DNA of 64,000 nucleotides from Methanococcus vannielii SB (GTDB lineage Archaea > AGJL01 > Methanococci > Methanococcales > Methanococcaceae). The stretch is taken from positions 1,612,001 through 1,676,000 of the forward strand of contig NC_009634.1 of the NCBI RefSeq assembly GCF_000017165.1. Reading direction: 5' to 3'. The translations under genes were made by a program, and so were the position numbers. Below, piece after piece: positions 47,224 through 55,372 of this stretch; positions within the stretch are counted from its first letter, which is position 1, and every line of letters starts with the position of its first letter. The notes beneath the pieces were generated by a model, which worked only from the letters and a program-made list of their open reading frames with translations, was not told where the DNA came from and ran no database searches.

Positions 47224-47964
47224 TTATTTTTCATCTTCAATTTTTTCTGCATATATTCCTTTGATTATGATATCAAATACGCCAGTTTTTTTATTCGGTC
47301 TTAAATACGGGATCCCAATGATTCGGAAAATTCCGTTATATATCCCAGGTGAATTTTTTAATATTATTTCTTGTTCTATATTCGAAGTACTTTTTGATAA
47401 AAACTCTTTATTAATTGATATTAAGGTTAATTCTTGAAAATCTTCGTATTTAGATTCACTCTGCATAAGAAACATTTTTTGACTACATTTTGGACAAGTT
47501 CTTTCCAAACTGGTTTCAAAAGGATTTTCAATTTTAAATATGGCCGAGTTTCCACAAGTTGTACATGTCAATGCTAAATTTGTAATTCCAGAAACAATTT
47601 TCTTTGTACTTTTAATTTTTCCGTCAATTTCAATTAATTTTCCAACATGGCAGGTATTAATTTCGTGAATCTCTATTTTGGATAGTAATTCTTTAGGAAT
47701 ATTTTTTATACTGGCCGTTATATTTATTCTTTCACAGTTATAGTCCCAAAATGCTTCATTGTAACATTTTTCAAGTAGGCAAATCCCTTCATCAGGGTAA
47801 TTTATAATATATTCTAAAATGGCATTACCTAACGGAGATTTATGGAATAAATCGTTTAAATCCATAGTAACTATGTTTTTTTCTTTTGTTAAGTTTTCAA
47901 AATGAAATTCTTTTAAATAACTGATAATTTCCGGTTCAAAATTTAAAGTTTGACTATTCCGCAC
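47224..47964 (-). CDS. Orphan MCM N-terminal domain protein, no ATPase domain
   Basis: 246 residues that match the complete MCM N-terminal region: an alpha-helical A subdomain (MDLNDLFHKSPLGNAILEYIINYPDEGICLLEKCYNEA), the OB fold entry HVGKLIEIDGKIKSTKK, a zinc ribbon CTTC...CPKC, SKYEDFQELTLISI, and the closing strands (FRIIGIPYLRP, FDIIIKGIYAEKIE). Normal archaeal MCM helicases then run about 400 residues more into an AAA+ motor; here the gene stops, and a KAP NTPase follows instead. The GTG start has ATGGTGAGAA upstream. It may bind DNA or the host MCM hexamer. Confidence 0.78.
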   Translation of the reverse strand: MRNSQTLNFEPEIISYLKEFHFENLTKEKNIVTMDLNDLFHKSPLGNAILEYIINYPDEGICLLEKCYNEAFWDYNCERINITASIKNIPKELLSKIEIHEINTCHVGKLIEIDGKIKSTKKIVSGITNLALTCTTCGNSAIFKIENPFETSLERTCPKCSQKMFLMQSESKYEDFQELTLISINKEFLSKSTSNIEQEIILKNSPGIYNGIFRIIGIPYLRPNKKTGVFDIIIKGIYAEKIEDEK

Positions 47965-48093
47965 ATTCTCACCATAAAAATAATAGTTAAAATAGTGGCG
48001 ATTTATATATTAATTATTATCTAAATTTAAAAAAGAGTAATTTCAATAAAAAATATTTTAAAATAGTTTATTTTGGGGTAGTTAAATGGTATT

Positions 48094-49038
48094 TTAATCA
48101 ATATATCCCAACGCTACAAGATTTAATAATAAATTTTCAACTTCTTCTCCACTATTTAATTGGATAAACGTATATTGGTAATATGGATAAGGTTCCGAGT
48201 TTGGGTACAATTCCCTACAAAATTCAATTCCTGATGGCATTTTTATATTGTATTTTTTAATATCTTCATGACTGTATAATATATCTATAAATTCATTAAT
48301 TCGAATACTTTCTTCCTTATAAATTGCGGTTTTTAAAACCCATTTTCCAGCACTATCCTTAAAATATATCTTTTTCAGCTTTAGTGCCTCTATCATCCAT
48401 TTTAATCGATTATCTTTAATAAATTTTAAATAATTTTTGTATTTGGTCTGATCCGGTTTTTTCGGCATTTTTTCTATTTTTGAGTCGATTATATCTTTTA
48501 ATTTTTCAAAATATTTGTTTTCTAAATTTTTAAATTCCTCACGGTACGAAAACATTTTTGCCATGTCCCGGGAGTAATCGCTCCATTTTGGTGTTACGAC
48601 TGATTCAGCCGTTTCATTTTTAATAATTTTTGCAATTTTTAACATGTCCCTATGATACAGGTCTAGTGATTTTGAAGTGTTTCCTAGTGTTCCAATTCCA
48701 TTTTTTGCTAAAAAGTATAAAATATACCATTTAGAAATTTTAGCGGAGTTATCGAGTATTTTTTTCAAATTTAATTCAATATCTTCAAGAGTTTTCCAGG
48801 GGCCCGTTATATCTTGAACGACGTCAAAAATTTTAAGTCTTTTTTCAAAAAATGTTTCATCATCAAAAAAATAATAATATAATTTATTCATTAAATAATT
48901 AAATTCCTCAGCATCCTTATTTCTGCCATTATTAACAGATTCCTTGTAATGTATTTCCCAATAAGATTTTGGGGTCCAAATATCATTTAGGTCTGTTTTT
49001 TTAATTTCTTCAAGGTACTTAAGATATTTTTTCTCCAA
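48094..49038 (-). CDS. Hypothetical protein in the E1 cargo block
   Basis: About 314 residues, helical and rich in Lys, Tyr and Trp. I chose the TTG at 49038 because GGGGGAGG lies just upstream; the ATG at 49077 has no ribosome site. The C-terminus (EEVENLLLNLVALGYID) is helical. No motif is recognised. It lies upstream of the MCM-N/KAP pair on the same strand and could be a third member of that unit. Confidence 0.6.
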   Translation of the reverse strand: MEKKYLKYLEEIKKTDLNDIWTPKSYWEIHYKESVNNGRNKDAEEFNYLMNKLYYYFFDDETFFEKRLKIFDVVQDITGPWKTLEDIELNLKKILDNSAKISKWYILYFLAKNGIGTLGNTSKSLDLYHRDMLKIAKIIKNETAESVVTPKWSDYSRDMAKMFSYREEFKNLENKYFEKLKDIIDSKIEKMPKKPDQTKYKNYLKFIKDNRLKWMIEALKLKKIYFKDSAGKWVLKTAIYKEESIRINEFIDILYSHEDIKKYNIKMPSGIEFCRELYPNSEPYPYYQYTFIQLNSGEEVENLLLNLVALGYID

Positions 49039-49236
49039 ATTATCCTCCCCCACACTATCCGCTAATAAAATGAACATTGTATATTAATAAAACTTATTTT
49101 TGGTGCATTTAATATTATTGGTTAAGTTACAACATAACCGGACTAACAAAAAGAAATCATTACTTAAAAATATATATTGTAGAGTAAATAGTTCAAAGAC
49201 TGACAAAAATATGCCGAATACCGCAGGGGTGGAATT

Positions 49237-49737
49237 ATTCTATTCAAAGTAAAAAAGAATACTGATCTAGAATATGCAATTAAAAAAGCATTTTATGCGA
49301 AAGATTTGTTATTGGAACGAATTAGATATGCGGTGGATGACTATATCCCTAATGGGGATTTTTTATATTTGCATGGTGGGGAGGATAGTTTAGACTATAC
49401 TGATTATATGCCCATCTCATTGGATAGTTTTGGATCGAAATATAAAAAAGATATTCCAAAAGGTGTTGAATGGGACTATAGTGCAGGAATGTACTGGTGG
49501 AGTATTAATAAAGGGAAAAAGAGCAGTGAAATATTAAAACAGATCGGAGATCGTACACAAAAAAAAGAGATGTTTGAAATATTGGATATTATCGGCATAC
49601 CTACCGATGAAAAATCTTGGAAATTTGGCTGTTTTAAGGTTTTACGTAATGAGGATGGATATACCTTGGATGTATATGGTGGCGAGGAATATATTTCTGA
49701 AGATAAGCTTGCAGGTAAACTGGAAAAAATATCTTGA
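49237..49737 (+). CDS. Hypothetical protein, possible ATT start
   Basis: The canonical-start form begins at the TTG at 49306, but it has no ribosome site. The same frame continues upstream with good protein-like sequence (KVKKNTDLEYAIKKAFYAKD) to an AGGGGTGG at about 49226-49232, where the only possible start is ATT (49234 or 49237). The product, about 166 residues, is rich in aromatic residues (YSAGMYWWSINKGKK, DVYGGEEYI). Either an ATT start is used or the 5' end has been lost. It is the only plus-strand gene in the cargo block besides the endonuclease. Not recognised. Confidence 0.5.
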   Translation: MLFKVKKNTDLEYAIKKAFYAKDLLLERIRYAVDDYIPNGDFLYLHGGEDSLDYTDYMPISLDSFGSKYKKDIPKGVEWDYSAGMYWWSINKGKKSSEILKQIGDRTQKKEMFEILDIIGIPTDEKSWKFGCFKVLRNEDGYTLDVYGGEEYISEDKLAGKLEKIS

Positions 49738-49872
49738 AATTTCTATTCATAACTTTTAAATAAATTCTTTTTAGCAGTATGTTTCAAGAGACTACAATTT
49801 ATATTTTTTATCCAGATCTTGAATTGATATATGATTTAAAATTTTATTTTGAAAACAGTCTTAATTTAAAAA

Positions 49873-51159
49873 TCATTTTAAATGTTTATTTCTAAATTCT
49901 TCATAAATTATGGGCCTTATTTTTCTAAATTCGTCTAAATTTTGCCTGTTTTCAATATCCCAATTTCCGGCAGTAATATATCTTAACCATTCCGGAGTAC
50001 TGGCTTTAACTTTTCTTACTCTTAAATCGTATTCAAAAGGTTCAAAGAGTTTAATTTTTGAATCAGAAGGATCAACTATCCAAACTTTTAAATTTTCATT
50101 TCTAACCATCGCATTATACAATCGGATATTAACATGTTCATCGCAGAAGCTGTATCCTACAACTATTATTTCGTCTAAATTATCTAATATCTGGTCGATC
50201 AAAGCTAATTTTTCTTCGCCCGGTTTTGGATTTACTGTTTTACTAAATTTATGACCGCCCATTTTAATTGAATTTCTTAAAAACTGGATTTCCCCGTCCA
50301 TACCACTTACAGATAATTCATTAAGGGTATTTATTTTCAATCCATTAAAAAAATATTTCATTTCAGTTTTCTTGGATACTATTTTAAGGTAATCAAGGGC
50401 AGTATCTGAATTTTTAATGTCCAACTGAATTATAGTTTTACCCTCTTCAATATTATCAAAATCTCCATAAGAAAATTCGTTAATTGCACCATGTAATTTG
50501 ATAAGATTTACCCCTTTACCACTTTTTATAAAGTTCATGTTTTCTAAACTTAAATCTTTACGGTCAACTGATCCAAATTCGAGTGTATTTTCAAAGTTTA
50601 AATTTGAAATTGGAAATTTTACTTTTGAAACAGACCCAAAACTAAGGGGGATCTTATTATCAATACACAAAAATTCAATTATGAGGTCATGATTTAATGA
50701 TATAACCCATAATGGATCTTCACCAATAAACTTGCTAAAATCTTTGTAAAAATGCTTGTTTAGATGGTAAATTGGAAAATAGTGTATATGGTAAGCATAA
50801 AATAGATATGAAATAATGTCTAAAATCTTTCCACGTGTATATTCACAAGTAAGCCGGTATTCTTTAGAAATGTCATGTGAACGGATTATATCTTCAATGT
50901 CTTTTAAAAATTCTTCGTAATTTAATGAATTGTTACATTTATGTTTTTTAAATAGTTCTGCAATGTCAAATAGTGCTTTTGAATCAGTTGGATTATCTTC
51001 GCCGTAAGGCTCATGTTTAGACCATGAATTAATATGATCTTTTAAACGAGTATTGTTATAAAAAAAGAAAAAATCTTTTGATACGTCATTAGCAAGGGGT
51101 ATTCCTAAATCATATGAAAAACCCGCCCCTATCAACAATCCTTTTCGAATTTTAACCAC
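49873..51159 (-). CDS. SIR2-like domain protein, probable defence effector
   Basis: 428 residues. The SIR2-like NAD-binding outline is clear: GLLIGAGFSYDLGIPLAND (about 7-25), WVISLNHDLIIEFLC, LIKLHGAINEFSYG, IIVVGYSFCDEHVNIRL, and VWIVDPSDS. Proteins of this type in defence islands deplete NAD+ on phage infection (Thoeris ThsA, DSR and short-Ago systems). No partner of those systems is adjacent. GTG 51159 lacks a spaced ribosome site; AGGGTGG stands 5 bases before an in-frame ATT, so the true start may be that ATT. Confidence 0.85.
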   Translation of the reverse strand: MVKIRKGLLIGAGFSYDLGIPLANDVSKDFFFFYNNTRLKDHINSWSKHEPYGEDNPTDSKALFDIAELFKKHKCNNSLNYEEFLKDIEDIIRSHDISKEYRLTCEYTRGKILDIISYLFYAYHIHYFPIYHLNKHFYKDFSKFIGEDPLWVISLNHDLIIEFLCIDNKIPLSFGSVSKVKFPISNLNFENTLEFGSVDRKDLSLENMNFIKSGKGVNLIKLHGAINEFSYGDFDNIEEGKTIIQLDIKNSDTALDYLKIVSKKTEMKYFFNGLKINTLNELSVSGMDGEIQFLRNSIKMGGHKFSKTVNPKPGEEKLALIDQILDNLDEIIVVGYSFCDEHVNIRLYNAMVRNENLKVWIVDPSDSKIKLFEPFEYDLRVRKVKASTPEWLRYITAGNWDIENRQNLDEFRKIRPIIYEEFRNKHLK

Positions 51160-51225
51160 CCTATAAAGAAATAACTAAAAAAATGTTAAAAATTAAAATA
51201 AAAAATCTAAAAAAATAAAAAAGAT

Positions 51226-51627
51226 TTAAGCAACTGCACTTGTCGCTTGAATGTTAAATGATTCATTTGAGAGTCCGTATTCATTAAGTGTTTTTGCGTT
51301 TATTGATTTTTCAAAGTGTTTGTTTCTTTTTAAAACGTCTAAAATTATGTTTATCTGAACAGTTTCCTTATAAACTTCTATAAGTCCGCTAGTTCCAACA
51401 ATATTACTTAAATCAAATTTATTTAATCCAAAAGTTTCCGAAGCATCAATTATTTCAACGCCAGTAATTAATTTTTCCCCTGTTTTAGTTATTCCCATGT
51501 CTAAATAGATGTTATCTACTTCAATTGTGTGGTCGTATTCTGCTTCAATATTTTTTCTTTTAATATACATTGCATCAGCTAGAGGATCATAGTCTAAAGT
51601 TACATCCTTACCTTCGAATTTACTCAT
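51226..51627 (-). CDS. DUF2283 protein, probable antitoxin
   Basis: About 133 residues from the ATG at 51627, with GGAGGA upstream. The DUF2283 pattern is visible: VTLDYDPLADAMYIKRK, IYLDMGITKTGEKLITGVEIIDASETFGL. In bacteria and archaea this family sits beside DUF4258 toxins as the antitoxin-like partner. Its start overlaps the DUF4258 gene end by 8 bases. The tail of about 65 residues is longer than usual. A relative is found at 61603. Confidence 0.78.
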   Translation of the reverse strand: MSKFEGKDVTLDYDPLADAMYIKRKNIEAEYDHTIEVDNIYLDMGITKTGEKLITGVEIIDASETFGLNKFDLSNIVGTSGLIEVYKETVQINIILDVLKRNKHFEKSINAKTLNEYGLSNESFNIQATSAVA

Positions 51628-51916
51628 GTTTTGTCCTCCGTTTAGTTTCTTGGGGAATTGGCGAAATAAAGTAGAATTTGTTAAATCTGTATGAAATAAC
51701 AAGTATAATGTCTTTTTTTAAATCGTACTCGTAGTATAATTTAAATGTATCAAAATTTTGATTAATTATTCCTTTACACTTTTTAGTTTTAAGTATATTA
51801 TAAAGTTCATCGAATTTAAAATTTCTTTCTTTTAACCTTTGAACAAAGTGATCAGTTAGTTCATAGTTGTTTTCAGAAAGTGTTTTTAAAATTTCTAAAA
51901 ATTCTTCAATTTCCAT
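51620..51916 (-). CDS. DUF4258 protein, probable RelE-like toxin
   Basis: 98 residues. Family pattern: YELTDHFVQRLKERNFKFDELYNILKTKKCKGII, FKLYYEYDLKKDIILVISYRFNKFYFISPI. DUF4258 proteins have a RelE-like fold and occur with DUF2283 in toxin-antitoxin modules. The gene is the last one before the attachment repeat, a position where such modules help keep an element in the genome. The start is the ATG at 51916. Confidence 0.75.
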   Translation of the reverse strand: MEIEEFLEILKTLSENNYELTDHFVQRLKERNFKFDELYNILKTKKCKGIINQNFDTFKLYYEYDLKKDIILVISYRFNKFYFISPIPQETKRRTKHE

Positions 51917-52215
51917 TTTTTCACGAATAATTAGTACTTATCTATCATATTATTTTTTTAGTATATTAAAATAGTTGTTTTTATTTTAAAAATGTTTTTT
52001 GAACTATTTTTAACTTTTTAATTAATTTAACCTTTCAAAACACAAATCCTGTAAGGTATGACTAAAATTTAACTCGTCCTCGTGCATTTCCTTCGTTATT
52101 TTTAGTAAATGGCATAAACTTTTAAATCGGTTTTTTTAACTAAGTTATTTTAAGTTAATATGGCTTAAAATAAGCTTATTTTTATTAAATTTTAATGTGG
52201 GGTCATATTTCCGGT
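51917..52215. other. E1 right-end non-coding DNA
   Basis: Between the last E1 gene and the attachment repeat. A 10-bp perfect inverted repeat TTATTTTAAG/CTTAAAATAA (52145-52154 with 52164-52173) sits about 45 bases from the core and may be an integrase or excisionase site. No ORF is supported. Confidence 0.5.
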
Positions 52216-52272
52216 CTGCTAATCCCGTTACGCTCTGCGTAACCCGAGTTCAAATCTCGGTCTCCGCGTTTT
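52216..52272 (+). repeat. attR core, truncated tRNA-Ser copy
   Basis: A perfect 57-base copy of the 3' part of tRNA-Ser(GCU), from the anticodon loop to the T-run. The 5' half of a tRNA is absent, so it is not a working tRNA gene. It marks the right junction of E1 and at the same time the left edge of the next element-like region. Confidence 0.95.
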
Positions 52273-52503
52273 CTTTTTTGAGTAATAAATTAAGTTAGAA
52301 AACTTAACTTTTATCAAAATTTTTTCGGTTTAACGACGGGACTAAATACTGTCTTTATTTTAGTCCTATGTATTTTTGAAATACAGTATTAGTTTTTGAA
52401 AAAATTAAAGTATTTTTTTAAAATATTCACGTTTGTAAATACTGGTTTTTAAAACTCGTGAGGTTTTCAGACTTTTTATTCCAAAGGAATATTTTGGTAG
52501 GCC

Positions 52504-52613
52504 CGTAATAATACAATCAAAACATAGTAATAATATTTGTAACCAAGATGTAACCAGAATGTTTAAAATACGTTAAATCACGTATAAAAAATAGGCAAAA
52601 TACGACAGTCAAA
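52504..52613 (+). repeat. 110-bp imperfect direct repeat, left copy (R1)
   Basis: This aligns without net length change to 62059-62168. The last 50 bases differ at only four positions by my count, and the first 17 at one; the middle needs small shifts. It contains AAATACGTTAAATCACGTAT and ATACGACAG segments shared by both copies. It lies about 230 bases right of the attachment copy. Confidence 0.75.
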
Positions 52614-52740
52614 TTTGATAACTGACTTTATGAATACCGCTAATATAAACACAGCTAAATAAAATACCAATATTAAATGCGTATTTTTCATAATTTTTTT
52701 ACAAATTTTTTTCTTTTACTCACGCTTACTGATTTTTTTG

Positions 52741-53036
52741 GTTACAAAGTTACACCAAAAAAACAAGGAAAAATATTAATTTAAAATCAATTTAAATCGT
52801 TGTGTGGTCTTAAAAATGTAACCGTTACATCAGGTTACAAAGTTACAAATTTTTCGCTTCAAAATAATACTAAATAATACAAATCCGGAAAAACAGTACA
52901 AAAAGATTAGAAAAATATTTTTAATTTCTAAAAATAGAAATGTAACTTTGTAACTTTTCATTAGAAGTTACAAAGTAACATGGTTTATAGGGTTTGTTTA
53001 ATAATCTAAGGAGTTTTAGCAATGTAACTTTGTAAC
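52741..53036. repeat. Iteron cluster GTTACAAAGTTAC, candidate E2 origin
   Basis: Five 13-base copies: 52741-52753 (+), 52834-52846 (+), 52942-52954 (-), 52967-52979 (+, one change, giving GTTAC-AAA-GTAAC) and 53024-53036 (-). A related palindrome GTAAC-C-GTTAC is at 52818-52828, and half sites occur outside. The cluster lies in a long non-coding stretch just past the 3' end of the replication-type ATPase gene. Repeats in both orientations are typical of initiator-binding sites at plasmid origins. Confidence 0.72.
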
Positions 53037-53164
53037 CATGAAAAACTTAATTTTTCTTAAACAAAAATAGTTTTTAGAAAAAAATAATGGATCCGAAAAA
53101 ATCGGGATTAAAAGTTACTAAAAATTGGTTACAAAATACCAGGATTTGAAAAGTGTTAAAAAAG

Positions 53165-55363
53165 TTATTCTAATTTTTCCTGGATTGGTCTTTCAATTAG
53201 TTTATACAGGTACTCTTTTGGTTTTACAACAATCTTTCCAACCATGTTTTCAAGTAATTCGAGAGATTTTTCTTTAGGTATTCCATGTGCGAGTTCTAAT
53301 TTTAATGTAATTTCTGCTTCATGAACATGATCTTTTTCTTCCTGGAATTCCTTCATCGTATCAACAATGATTTCACTTATGATCTGGTCATCGGGATGTT
53401 CAGTAAATTCTTCAGTTATTGGAATCCAAACTGCTTTTTGTGGTTTCTTTGTTCCAAGAACCCTTGTTGCTTTAACTTCAAAACCATGCGCGTTAAATTC
53501 AGAAAGCGTTTTTATTCCCGTATCGCCAAGTTCAATAAAATTCAATCCTTTTGCAGTTAAAACAATGTGATAATTCTCAATTTTATCTTTTTTAATGTAA
53601 ATTCCGTATTTTTCAAGCTGCTTTACTCCAACAAAATAATTGGCTCCTTCTGGCTCTGCAATGTAGTCTAAAATGTTGTATTTGATACCTGATTCAACCC
53701 ATTCAGATAATTTTAAAACTTCTTTAATGACTGATTTCTTAACTGAGTCTTTTGAAGTGTAGATATTGCTGTTTCCATAAACTATCGTTTTTGATGGTTC
53801 ATATTCAAGTTCAAACTCTTTAAAGATAAATTTTGCAATCTCTCGTCCAATCATTATGACGTTATCGTTTGCATTTTCCCTTGAAGAATCAAATTCCAAT
53901 GTATCAACATGTTCTTTGATTTTTTCAATATTTTTGTAGATATACGCCCCTAAAAGTGGCATTTTATCTAATAATTTGTTTCCAATCTGTTCATTATTAA
54001 CTAAATCATAATCATAAGCACTTAAAACAATAAACCTGTCAACGAGTGCAGGATCAAACTCTCTAAACTGGTTTGTTGATATAATAAATGGCCTTCTTAA
54101 AAGGAAGTTATAGTCTTCTTTTTCGGTTTCCTTATTTCCCCTTGTAATTATTGCTTCGTCTTTTGTACCAATCTGTTTTAAAATATCAACAAGTCTTTCT
54201 GGAAATTCTTTTAATTCATCAAACCACATTGGCAAGTTTACATACTGCTCTTTTGCAAGTTTTGCAATACTTCCCTTTAAATCGTCATTTGAATAGGTAT
54301 CTGTTGTATTTAGGAGTAATTTATTAAATACAATGTTCATTCTCGCAGTTTTTCCAATTCCCTGTTTTCCAATAATTAAAAGATATGGAAATTTGTCAAG
54401 TCTTTTTGTCTTTCCAGTTTCTTTGTTTAAGAGATCATACCTAAAGAGTGATGACAACGAATATTCAAAAATTATTTTTGTAAAGTCTTCAGCTCCAAAG
54501 TATTCTTTAAGAAGCTCTAAAGTATCTTTAATTTCATCTCGTTTGTATTTCATTGAAAGCATTTTTTTAAAATCTCTTGCTCTCAAACTTTCTTTTTGTA
54601 ATTCCCAACCGTTTAATATAATCTTATCTTTTCCGTAGTATCCATAAGCTACGGTTCGTTTGATAACTTTCTTTGTGTCATCATAACGCTTTATAATGTA
54701 GTCGTAAATCCTTCCGTATTCATTTAAAAATTTGATATAGTTGAAATTCCCTGAAGGTTTTACTGCAGTAATAAAATTATCAAAATAACTTATTTCGTCG
54801 TTTAAATCGATTTCATTATCCTTAATAATTAATTTCTTCTGGGTTTCGAATGTTCTTCCGTTAAAGTATGTAACGTTTTCAATTTTTGGTTTTGTATATG
54901 CTGCAATTGCTTTAGAATCTTTAATTCTGTCTCCTTCATCTCGAATTAAATATTCTATTGCGTAAAGATTTTTTATTTCATTAAATTCTAAATTCCTTGA
55001 TTCTTCACAGATTTCTTTAAAGAGGCTTCTTTCGCTTATTTCTACAGTTCCTTCGAGTCCTTTGAATTCAACTTTCACTCCAGGTATTTTCAAAGTTTTG
55101 TAAACACGATGATAGATTGATGTAAGATCACTACCTTTTGGGAAAACTTCTAAAATATGTTCTTTTTTAAGCTCGTATTTTTCTGAAAATTCGTCCAAAT
55201 CAAAGATAAATATATTATCAACGACTTTCTTTTCAGCTGCGTATTTTTCAGATAAGTCCCAAACTTTTTCTATTAATTCTATACGTTTTGCACTTTTTTC
55301 TGCTAGTTCCTTTTGGGCTTCTTTGATAAGTACATCTTTTTGCACCTGGCTTATGCTCCTCAT
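53165..55363 (-). CDS. Large AAA+ ATPase, probable element replication helicase
   Basis: 732 residues. Helical N-terminus, then an ATPase core: Walker A LLIIGKQGIGKTARMNIVF (about residue 330), Walker B LPMWFDELKEFPERL, sensor-type IISTNQF, and an arginine-finger-like ALVDRFIVL. The C-terminal 250 residues include winged-helix-like parts. The layout resembles superfamily 3/primase-associated helicases of plasmids and viruses, but I see no primase active site. It is the last gene of an eleven-gene operon and ends next to the iterons. Confidence 0.7.
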   Translation of the reverse strand: MRSISQVQKDVLIKEAQKELAEKSAKRIELIEKVWDLSEKYAAEKKVVDNIFIFDLDEFSEKYELKKEHILEVFPKGSDLTSIYHRVYKTLKIPGVKVEFKGLEGTVEISERSLFKEICEESRNLEFNEIKNLYAIEYLIRDEGDRIKDSKAIAAYTKPKIENVTYFNGRTFETQKKLIIKDNEIDLNDEISYFDNFITAVKPSGNFNYIKFLNEYGRIYDYIIKRYDDTKKVIKRTVAYGYYGKDKIILNGWELQKESLRARDFKKMLSMKYKRDEIKDTLELLKEYFGAEDFTKIIFEYSLSSLFRYDLLNKETGKTKRLDKFPYLLIIGKQGIGKTARMNIVFNKLLLNTTDTYSNDDLKGSIAKLAKEQYVNLPMWFDELKEFPERLVDILKQIGTKDEAIITRGNKETEKEDYNFLLRRPFIISTNQFREFDPALVDRFIVLSAYDYDLVNNEQIGNKLLDKMPLLGAYIYKNIEKIKEHVDTLEFDSSRENANDNVIMIGREIAKFIFKEFELEYEPSKTIVYGNSNIYTSKDSVKKSVIKEVLKLSEWVESGIKYNILDYIAEPEGANYFVGVKQLEKYGIYIKKDKIENYHIVLTAKGLNFIELGDTGIKTLSEFNAHGFEVKATRVLGTKKPQKAVWIPITEEFTEHPDDQIISEIIVDTMKEFQEEKDHVHEAEITLKLELAHGIPKEKSLELLENMVGKIVVKPKEYLYKLIERPIQEKLE

Positions 55364-55372
55364 TTTCCCACC

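Larger units (their letters stand above)
37713..52272. mobile_element. Integrated element E1 in tRNA-Ser
   Basis: The 57-bp repeats are exactly 14,503 bases apart, which gives the element length. Contents: restriction-modification pair, integrase at the end of a five-gene replication-like operon, an inverted-repeat-rich non-coding segment, and a cargo block (MCM-N, KAP NTPase, unknown genes, SIR2-like protein, DUF4258/DUF2283). No virion structural gene is recognised, so an integrated plasmid or plasmid-like integrative element is more likely than a provirus. The integrase gene is intact and inside the element, so integration did not split it as in the SSV type. Confidence 0.88.

Noticed and set aside
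37915-52215. E1 as a provirus
   Set aside because: No capsid, portal, terminase or packaging ATPase is recognisable; the content fits a plasmid-like integrative element better.
52216-52272. Second tRNA-Ser gene
   Set aside because: Only the 3' part is present; the acceptor 5' strand and D-arm are missing, so it is an attachment duplicate.
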